Source: Monoraphidium neglectum
Taxonomy: Eukaryota > Chlorophyta > Chlorophyceae > Sphaeropleales > Selenastraceae
Direction of reading: 5' to 3'
Assembly (NCBI RefSeq): GCF_000611645.1
Contig: NW_014012927.1
Location: forward strand, 1 to 21,610
Length of the DNA: 21,610 nucleotides
Positions 8,287-18,516 of the stretch are shown here, piece after piece. Within the stretch, counting starts at the first letter, position 1; each line of letters starts with the position of its first letter. The notes below the pieces were generated by a model. It was not told the origin of the DNA, did no database searches, and saw only the letters and a program-made list of their open reading frames with translations. The translations under genes were made by a program, and so were the position numbers.

Positions 8287-11200
8287 ACAGCAGCCTTTGG
8301 AAGGGGCCGCCGGGGTCGCGGATGGGTTGGCAGGCGCCGGCAGGACGAAGGGCGGGGGCAGGGCGGTCGCCGAGGAGTCGGCGCCCAGGAGCGCTGCTGC
8401 CAGCGGATTTGAGGTCGACATGCGCAACCTGCGGGCCCTGCTGGCCGGCATGAGGATCCAGCAGGGCAGCGGCCCGGGTGAGGTGGCCGCGCGGGGCGGC
8501 GCCCTTGAGACGAAGCTGGTGGAGCTTGCCGTGCTGGGCGCCACGCCCGTGCAGCCCTGCCGTCTCGGACCCTTCGTCCAGCTGCATCCCCTGCGCCTCT
8601 TTGCACCTGTTTGCACCGCACGCACGCTCCGTCGATCGCAGCTGCTGCAGCACTCCCTGCGCCGCGTCCCTCGCTCGCGCCGCCGCTCACCTCGCCAAAA
8701 GCCTTCTCCGTCGCGCCCCAGGCCTGAAGGGGCTCGACATCATCGCCTCCGCGGCTGCCGCCGCCGCCGCGGCCGGCTACGAGGTGGTGGTGGTGTCGGG
8801 GGACCGCAGGGCCTGGCAGCTCGTGGATGACGCCCTGGGGGTGCGCAGGGGCAGCGAGGGGACAATGCGCGCCTAGCGATGGCGGCTGTCACGCCTTGGG
8901 AGGTGTTTGGGGGGCAACGCGCAGTGCGGGGCGATGGGATGGGCGGGGGGCTGAAATGAAGAGTGGCCGTTGCAGCTGAGTTCGGGCCGCTTTTTGCGCA
9001 GCGGTCTAAAATCGTGTGCAGGCCGGCTGGCCTCCAACCATGCGCCTGCTGGGCACTACCGGGAAAGCATCCTATCACTCGCCTGTGCCGCGATCAGGTG
9101 CGTGTGCGCACGATCCCGGCGATGCCACCGAGCATGGGGGCCGGGACGGGCAACATGATCGAAATCGGGGGAGCGCAAGTCCTGGCCAAGATTGGGGCGC
9201 CGCCACAGCTGGTGAGCAACGCCGGTGCTGGAGCACATACACTGCGTAGCTTTTCTGCAAGCTTTGAATGCGTCGTGGCCGAGCAGGCGCACCCTGGCGT
9301 GTGTGCTGCACGGTGGAGACGAAAGCCCGCTGCCTCGCAGCTTGCCTGTGCAGGCAGCTTTCATGCTAGACTCTTGCCGTGCATGCACTGAATCGGGCGC
9401 CCGCCTGCAGCTGGTCGCGGCTTCCCAAAACCCCGCCCGTACATGCATGCGCACCTGCGCCCCCCAGGTCGCCGACTGCCTCGCGCTGGCCGGCAACGAC
9501 GACCAAAGGGTGCCGATCCCAGGCATCCCGGGCATCGGCCTTGCGACCGCGGCCGGCCTGCTGCAGCACCACGGCTCCATCCCTGCGCTCCTGGAGCTCG
9601 CGGGCGCGGGCGACACGGGCGCGGCGGCGAGGCGGGCGCGCGGGCCTGTCCGGGCGGCGGGGGCGCTGAAGCCGTCGGTGGCCGCGAAGCTGAGGGATGG
9701 CAGGCAGCAGGTGCTGGCGGCTTATGAGTTGGCAAAGGTCAAGTGAGTTTTGTGTCGAAGGGCTGCACACGCAACAGAGTGAGCCGCCAGCGTTGGCGTC
9801 AGTGATTGCGCCGGGGCGCTCAGGAGCTGGGCAGGGGGCCTTCTGGATCATAGGGGGGGGTGCAAAGGGATGGCTGTCACCTCAGCTGCTGCCTAGCCTC
9901 TGCAGTGCGGCGTCCCAGTCCTCACTAATCACCCGCGTCAGGTGTGAGGTGCTGCCAGGCTTGGAGCCAGGCTCTCTCGTGCTGGTGAGGAAAAGGAGCG
10001 TCCGACGGAGTCCTCATGAAAAACGGGTCAATGTCCCGCGCCAGGCCGCCGCCGCGACGCCTTTCTGTGATGTGTCTGCAGCAATTGCATATCTGATCTC
10101 GAGCGCAACGACTGCCTGTGCCAAGCAGCTGGATGGCTTGATTTGCTGCAGGCGGTTGTTGACCCACGCCCTCGGCCCGCCAACTTTGCTGACGCAGGGC
10201 GGCTTTGACGTGGCCGAGGTTGAGCCGCTCCTGCGGCGCCTCGGCATGACGCCGATCCTTGACGGCATCTACGATCTGAGGGCCGCCCTGGGCGGCGCCG
10301 CCGCCGAACCCAGCGACGCAGCCGCGGCGGCGATCTCCTCCGCCCTCCAGCGTCTAGGAACTGGTCCAGCAGTCGCAGCCGCGCCCGCCCTCCGGAAGGC
10401 GGCGCCGCGGAGCGTGGGCGGGGAGCACGGAGGGTCCGAGGCAGCGGGCCGGCGGCAGCGCAGCAGCAGCAGCGGCGGGGCTGAGGCGATCGACTTCAAG
10501 AATCTTGGGGGCAGGTGGGGCGAGGGCGGCGCGGAGGGCGGTGTGCCTGGAGAAATTGCGGCTGCGGCGCCAGTGATGGAGGTGGTGGAGACGCCAGAGG
10601 CGCTGCGGCGGCTGGCTGCAGAATTGATGGGCCTCAGGGTGAGCCGCGGTTTCTTGTGGAGCGGCCTCCCTTGAAAGGATAGTTTATGTGTCGTGTGATA
10701 CTGAGAATGTCCCAGTGCTATGCTACACTACTGGCATGTTGGTCTTTGATCTGTTCACTTCTCAGGGACTGCATTCCAGTCCTGCAGCATGAGTATGGGT
10801 GATTCAGCAACGACCACGGGCTCAGCAGGGGGCTCCAAGGGGCGAGCCTGGTGGCACCGCCTGCGCCCCAAAGCCACCCTATTCTCCCAACTCACACACA
10901 CCGCCCCCTTGCACCCTCTCAAACCGTAACCCATTGAACGGCGCCAGCGCGACACGCCCGTGACTATCTTCTTCAACCAGCAGTCGACCTACGATCCCTC
11001 AAGCGTGCCGGCGGCGCCTAGCGCCTTTTGCCTGTGCTGGGACGCCTCGCCCACCCGAGAGGATTCGATCCTGGCCGCGGCGCTGCAGGCGGCGCAACAG
11101 CAGCGCAAGGAGCGGGGCCGGTGGGAGCCGCTGCCGGTGCCGGCGGGGCCAGACGGGCGCAAGCCGTGGCAGGTGGCAACGCGTGGCAGGGGTGGTGCCA

Positions 11201-11346
11201 GTGGCAGTGTTATTGGCGGGGCTGCACCCGCGACGGCGGTCATAGCAGCACCTGAGTCGCAGGTCGCAGGCTGGGTGGTGCCATCACAGCCTTCACAGCA
11301 GCATGCGCCGCCCTCGCCATCGTGGACCTTGCAGCAGCAGCAGCAT

Positions 11347-11393
<47 letters not shown>

Positions 11394-11666
11394 AAGCCCT
11401 CAGCAGCACCCGCAGCCCAGGCCTCAGCAGCCGCCGCAGCCAAGGCCTCAGCCGCCCCTGCAGCCGAGGGCTCAGCAGCAACAGGAGCAACAGCCACAGT
11501 TATGGCCTCAGCTGCATGCCGAGCGTTGGATGCAGCAGCAAGCACAGCAGCAGCCCCAGCAGCAGCCACAGGTGCAGCATCAGCAGCTGCAACAACCTCA
11601 GCAAACACAGCCTCAGCAGCCCCAGCAGCCCCAGCAGCCTCAGCAGCAGCAACAGCAGCAACAGCA

Positions 11667-11734
<68 letters not shown>

Positions 11735-14700
11735 TGGCACCTGCTCCCAGTGGTCGCCCTGTCAGGAGGCGGGCCAGCCTTCCCACCCTATCCAGCAGAT
11801 CTACGCCCAGGCAGCAGCCCAAGCAGCAGCCCAAGCAGCAACGGCAGCAGCAGCCACTCACTGCTTTGCCACCTCAGCACCAGGGGCAGCAATCACCAGA
11901 CGGGCAACAGCAACCAAACCCAGCACCACCAGCCCCGCCGCAGCGCCTGCCGCAGCAGCCTTCCAGGGTGGCGACGCCGCAGCCACAGCAAATGGTGCCG
12001 CCGCAGCCGCCGCAGCCGCAGCAGGCGCAGCAGGCGCAGCAGCCGCAGCAGCCGCAGCAGCCGCAGCAGCCGCAGCAGCCGCAGCAGCCGCAGCAGCCGC
12101 AGCAGCCGCAGCAGCCGCAGCAGCCGCAGCAGCCGCAGCAGCCGCAGCAGCCGCAGCAGCCGCAGCAGCCGCAGCAGCCGCAGCAGCCGCAGCAGCCGCA
12201 GCAGCAGCCGCAGCAGCCGCAGCAGCCGCAGCAGCCGCAGCAGCCGCAGCAGCCGCAGCAGCCGCAGCAGCCGCAGCAGCCGCAGCAGCAGCCTCAGCAG
12301 CCTCAGCAGCCGCAGCAGGCGGCTCGGCAGGCCAGGCCGCCCAGGCGGCTGCCACCACCACCAACCGCCAACGGCGGCGCCGGTCGCGGGCCCCGCGCCG
12401 TCGGCGCCGCCTCGCTGCTTCCTTTGCCGCCGCCGCCCGATGCGCCGGCGCGGCCGCGGCTGGCAGTGGTGGTGGCGGGCGGTTCCCTCAGTTTTTCTGC
12501 CGTGTTCGACGCCCTGCGGCCGGTGCTGGGGGCGGGCGGCCCCATGAAATGCCTCTTCGAGTCGAAGCGGGCAATTGTGGAGCTCTCCAGGCTGGGGTGT
12601 CCCCTGGAAGGTGAGCGGCCAGGGCATCCCGGGGAAGGGCCCCCTGCGAGAACTAAGGTCAATTAGCTTGCCAGGACATGCAGCCGGTTCCAAGGAGTGG
12701 GTGCGCTGCTTCCTCTGCTGCACTGCGGCCCAACAGACATCTGCACGCCACCGCCGGTCACACCGCTGAAACCCCGAGACTGCAGACCATCCCAGCTCAG
12801 CAACCAATCTGGCCGCATGCGCTCCGCCAGGCGTGGCGTTTGACACTGTGGTGGCGGGGTTTGTGCTGGACCCCGACGCCTGGACCGGCCGCGACGGCGC
12901 GCGCGCGGACAAGCAGGACGCCACCAAACGGGTAATGACGGCAATTTCATTGCAACCGGTGCCTTGCCTGTGCACCCTGAGCACCTGCCTGCCGTGTGCA
13001 TGGAGTGGTATTGAGACGGCAGACTGCTGCGTTTCGACAAGAAGATGGAGACATGGAATACACCCAGGCCCGCAACGGTTCCCAGCCCGGCATATTTCCG
13101 GTGTACCAATCACTGAGTGCCGCACCTCTGCACACGCCAGGTGATCAAGCAGCTGCCGTCTCTGGCGGCTCAAGTCCTCGGAGCCCGCCTGGACGATATG
13201 GCAGACATCTTGTGCGACACCGCCGATGCCGCTGCTGCTGCTGCCTCGGTGGCGGCCGGCGGCGCAGGGGCCGCGGGCGGGGGGCCGCCGCGGCTGGCGC
13301 CGGCGGAAAGGCTGCTGGCTGCGGGCGCGTGGGCTGTGCACCTGCTGCGGGGGCCGCTAGTGCGGCAGCTGGCGGAAGGGCCGCGCCTCATGCACCTGTA
13401 CTGTGGAGTGGAGCTGCCCGTGCAGGTGAGACCTGGCTGATCTGATCTGATCTGATCTGATCTGTTCTGTCCTGATCTGTCTCCATGAGATCTGTCCATG
13501 CCATGCCTTCTTGCCTGCTGCCAGCAGTGCGTGCAGCCTGCGTCATGCAACTCTGCAACTGTGGCAATGCCCGGTGCGGCTGCTACACTGCACAAATCCA
13601 TCGGTCCCCCGATCATCTCGGCGCACAACCTTGTTCAATCCTCAACAGCCGATCTTTGCTGAGATGGAGCTGAACGGCGTGGGGGTTGACCGCGTCCTGT
13701 TTGACGAGCAGGCAGCGAGGATGGAGGTGAGGCCGCAGCTGCATTCCCAGGGGTGAGGCGTGCCCTTGCCTCCAGAGCAAGGCCAACAACATAGCCTGCC
13801 GCTGGGCCCCTGCGTGGCCCCTCGCAATCATGGGTGTGTGTCATGCGCTTGCACAACAAATCAAATCACAGATACACTGACATATCCCCCCCGCAAACCA
13901 ACAACCGACCCGCAGGCCGAGGTGGCAGCGCTGTCGCAGGACGTGTGGCGGCTGGCAGGGCGTGTCTTCAACGTCGACTCAGCAGACGTGCGTCTCCCTG
14001 GGATCGATGATATATGAGACGGCGCTGCGCGTTCAGAACGGCGCTACCCGCATTGTCCGCTCGGACGCGATCCCTTTGAACGGTTGCGTCATCAATTGGT
14101 GTTGGCACGACGACTCTGCCACCTGCCGGTCGTCTGACAGCTGTTCAACCTTGGGTTTGCTGTGCATGCGCGCGCCGGGTCTGCAATCACGCTTGCCGCG
14201 TCTGGCCTCTACAACCCCCACCTCAGGAGCTGCGTGCAGTGCTGTTTGAGGACCTCGGCCTGCAGTCCACCAAGGCCACACCCACTGGCCGGCTCAGCGT
14301 CAAAAAGGCGAGCTGCTGGCCGGCGGGGAAGGGGGAAGGGGATCAACGCGGCCCTGCTGCTCACTGGTTGCAATGCGTCATCCCCACACCTGCAGCTGCC
14401 GCACACTACTGCGGTTTGCAAGCAGGCCGCGACGCCATTCGGCAGCCTAATCTTGTGGAACCTTGGGCGCTCGTCGGAAGTTTCAAGGCGCCGCGCGTTG
14501 CCCCTGTGCATGTGGCCGCTCTCTCCTCCCCCGGTCCGTCCATCTGCCCCCCTGCAGGAGGTGCTTCAGCAGCTGCGGGGGTTCCACCCTGTGATAGAGC
14601 CCCTGATGGAGCTCAATGAGCTGAAAGACCTCCTGAAGCGGTGAGCAGGCAGCTGCAAACAAAGGTTACCTGGGTTTGATTTTATGCAGAGTGCGAGATC

Positions 14701-17700
14701 CCTCGAGGCGCTTGCTGGTTGTAGTGGTAATGTGCGAGGGCGCGAGGATGACATTGTGGGTGGTAGGATTGACGCTTTGATGGCACACCGTTGCGGCTGT
14801 TGCTCGCGAGCGTCTGACGAGCGGGCTGGGGCGGGCCCAGGCAGGGGTTGACCAGTTGCACAGGACGGCAGCGCCACACAGCTAGCAGGCCTGGCCCCCG
14901 CAAGTGAACTCCCCCCCTGCCACTTCCCTCGTCATTGGAACTCGTAGGTACTACAAGTTCGACACGTTCCGGCGCTTCGTCACCCCGGGCAACCGCATCC
15001 ACGCGATTGTCAACCAGACGGGCGCGGCCACGGGCCGCCTGTCAGGCGTCAATCCCAACATGCAGGCGCGCTTTCTGCGAGCTGCTCGGCTGCTCGGCCG
15101 CCGCGACGCCGTTTCCATCGGCATCTTGGACCAACGAATGCCGGATGACCCCTGTGCTGCTGTGTTGTTGCACTGTGGCAAATGTGGTGCATGGCTGCAT
15201 CCGAGGGCTGGCCCAGGCTCTGACGGGACTGCGCGAAGGGGATTGTTGCATTCAACGAACCAACCTCTCCTTCGCCGCCCCCGGGTTTCCCGGGGGCGGG
15301 GAAGGAGAGGTTGGTTCGTTGACCTGGGTTTCAATTGACTGCCTTGTTGGAACCCGTCTCTCTCTCACGGAAAAGCTGCTGCGTGCACAGCTCCACCACT
15401 GCCCCTGGGCCAAAGCTTACCGCGCCCCACGGCAACCGCATTGCGCAGGGCCTCCCTGCCCGGCGGGAGCGTGGCAGGCAGCTGCGCCAGGCCTTTGTCG
15501 CCAGCCCGGGCTATGTGCTCGTCTCGGCTGGTGTGCCCCTGCGCGAGGAGGGTTATGCTGGCTGGGTGGCGCCGCCCTGCCCCCTCGCGGCCCGCGCATC
15601 CTCCTTGCTGGCTGCGACGTCGCTGCTATTGCCATCGGCTTTGCTGCTGAGCCATCGAAATTCACGCCTCTTCCCACAACCAAAGCCCTGGCAATCAAAA
15701 ACACCTCACCCATCATGCTCCACACACCCCACACTACGCATCATCCTCGACCGACTCTCACAGACTTCTCTCAAATTGAGCTGCGCATCCTGGCGGCCCT
15801 CAGCGGCGAGCCCGTGCTGGTGGGTGCATGCGGACGTCACAAGCTCGCTGCCCTGCCTCGTATCGTTTGAATTGTTGCAGGACGCACAGCATTTATCTGT
15901 GACTGCACGTGTCACGAGACAGAAGAGATTGCAAATTGCGATCGACCGGAACATGAGGCATGATGGCATGATGGCATGCTGGGCAACAGCAACAGGCCGC
16001 CGCCACCATTGCTGCCTCTAAGAGCTCAAGGCAGCTACCCCAAATGGTCAAATCTTGCCCCCGTTCCGACCCCTCATGTTTGATGGCCCCTCCGTTCCCT
16101 GCTGTCCAAGGTTGACGCTTTCTCCAGCGATGAGGACGTCCACGCCACCACGGCTTCGCTGCTGTTCGACAAGTCCAAGGCGGAGGTGACCCCCACTGAG
16201 CGTCAGGTCGGCAAGGAGGTCAACGTGAGTGGCCATACAGGCGGCGCGCGCTGGGCTGTGCCGTCTTTGACTCAAGACGCGCTGCGCTGGACTGCGTTGT
16301 TTTTACCCGGGCTGGCTGGGTGCTCCTCAGGGCAGGGGGCGGGGAGTCGTCTTCTCTGGTTGGTGTGCTGGCGTGTGTGGCAAAAAGCGAGGGTGTGTGT
16401 GAGTGTATGTTTGCAGGCATGAGTGCGCTGGCCGGTCGCTTGCAAATGAGAGAAGAAATAAACAGCATGTTCCCTCATCTGACATCAGCAGGGGCCGGGT
16501 CCTGTGCTCGCATACACTCGCATCCCTGGGATCGCATGATGCCTAGCAATCAGCACCAGCTGACACCCCCTGCGTCTGCGACCATGTGCTGTGCCGCGCA
16601 TCCCATGCTCCTGCAGTTTGGAATCGTCTACGGTCAGGTGGGGGGCACCACCTGTTGGGCCCTGTAAGCCAGCTCAGCCTGCCTCGACTGGATGCCGGCA
16701 GGGGAGGGTAGGAGGGATAGGGCGCTTGCCTGCTGCTGGCAAGCTGGGGTGTGATCCAGCTATTCCAGGTTCATAATGGTGCGTGGGATGTCACCAGCGA
16801 CAAACTCCATCCGACCCGCCGAAACGCAGGGTGCCACTGCCCTGGCTGAGAAGCTCAACATCCCCAAGACAAGGGCCGCGGAGTTCCTGCAGCGCTTCAG
16901 GCACACATACCCATCCGTGCGCAAAGGGCACTCTGCCGCGCCTGCCGGCCTGCCAGTCCTGTAGCCCCGCCGCTGACCCCACCAGCACGCGGCTTGGTGC
17001 AGCTGCACGCAGCCACCGGCTGACCCCGCGGATAACCTTAGCACTCGGTCAAGCCCGCTCAGCCCACCCTCAGCCTCAACGGCACACTCAAACAAAAGCC
17101 CCTGCGCTCCAGCCCCGGCGCTTCCAGTGTAGCCTCGCTCGTGTGCACCACCACGCCCTGGGCCCCCACGCCTCCCCCCACCTGTGACGTTCCCCTTTTG
17201 TACGCCAGGTGTTTGGCTACCTGTCGCGCTGCCAGCAGGAGGCGCTGGTGCACGGCCGCGTGGAGTCGGTGGGCGGCCGCCGCCGTTTCTTCGAGTTCGA
17301 GGCGCCGCAGCTCACCGCCTTCGCAGGGCGGCCCTCGGGCGTCGCGGGCATGTGAGCGCAACTGAGCCTCGACCGGCTTGCTTTGTGCACAGAGCGGCCG
17401 CTGACGTGCAGGGCATGCAGGCCATGACAATGCCCACAGCATGCTCTGCCCAAGCAGCTGTCACCGACGGTGGCACTGCTCGCGGCGTGCGTGCCGCATG
17501 TCAGGCTGGCGGTCGCACCTTAGGCGTTGATCGGTGCCGGCGCTGGTGCCTGGCTGCGCGTACAGCGGGTATGTATCTGGCAACTGCCGACAACCCGCAG
17601 GCTGCGGGTCTTGCCACATCACTTGACTGCCCCTTTCCCTATCCACCAATTCCTTGCGTACATCTTCACATTGACACCGCCTGAGGCCGGCATCCCCTCC

Positions 17701-18330
17701 CTCATATCCCCTTGTCCCCCATCCCCATCCTGCTTTCAGGCCCCCCGCGTCTTCCTTCGTCCCTGCGTGCCCCTCCCCCGTGAAGCACCAACCCCCCCCT
17801 CCCACACACCCAAATCGCCCGCCCCACAAAAGGCCTGGCTATGAGGACCTCAAGCGGCTGGCACAGGCCTCTCCGAACCGGGCCATGCAGGAGGACGACG
17901 CACGGCGCCTGAGGCAGGCCGCAAACACGCCATTGCAGGTACGTAGCGGCGGTCGACGCGCTGCTGGGGCCTGCTGACTTGCCGGTCCGTACTTCCACGC
18001 GGCATGCCGCAAGGCTGTTGGGCTGAATGAGGCTGCAAATGGACATCGGCTGGTTTGTAGCTGTTCAAGGGAGCGTTGCATCTCAATTGTATTGCTGTGC
18101 CTACTTGCCCTGAGCCAACAATTCTCATTCTCATCCCAGCCCCGACCTGCACTCAACAAAACAGCCTTCCCAACCCCCCAAAACTGACCCACCAGGGCAC
18201 CTCTGCCGACCTGCTCAAGCTGTCGCTGCTGGCGGTGCGCGACAAGGTGGCGGGGCTGGGCGGCCGCGTGCTGCTGACGGTGAGTGTTCCCCTGGAGCCG
18301 CAGGGCTCTGCTGTTGCCACAGTAGTCGTC

Positions 18331-18376
<46 letters not shown>

Positions 18377-18470
18377 GTGCTGCTTCTAGGCGGGTGCGGC
18401 AGTCGCCGGCGCTGCTGCCGCTTCTGCCGCAGCTGCTGCCGTTGCTGTTGCTGCTGTTAGTTGCCGCTGG

Positions 18471-18516
<46 letters not shown>

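Noticed and set aside
7951..8412. Cys/Pro-rich plus-strand frame overlapping polymerase exon 3
   Set aside because: It crosses an intron and ends inside the repeat region; the exon 3 frame has the FLRVLNAALTLEQPQALAVAFD match to PolA.
8071..8690. Minus-strand frames with poly-Leu, poly-Cys or poly-Ala runs
   Set aside because: They are shadows of the (CAG)29 coding tract, with no splice or family support.
12043..12318. Regular repeat array as a CRISPR
   Set aside because: It is a 9-bp tandem minisatellite with no spacers, inside a coding exon of a eukaryotic gene.
11303..12614. Long Ser/Arg-, Ala- and Leu-rich open frames on both strands
   Set aside because: They are alternative readings of the CAG and CCGCAGCAG repeats. 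Only the Gln/Pro frame joins in phase with polymerase exons on both sides.
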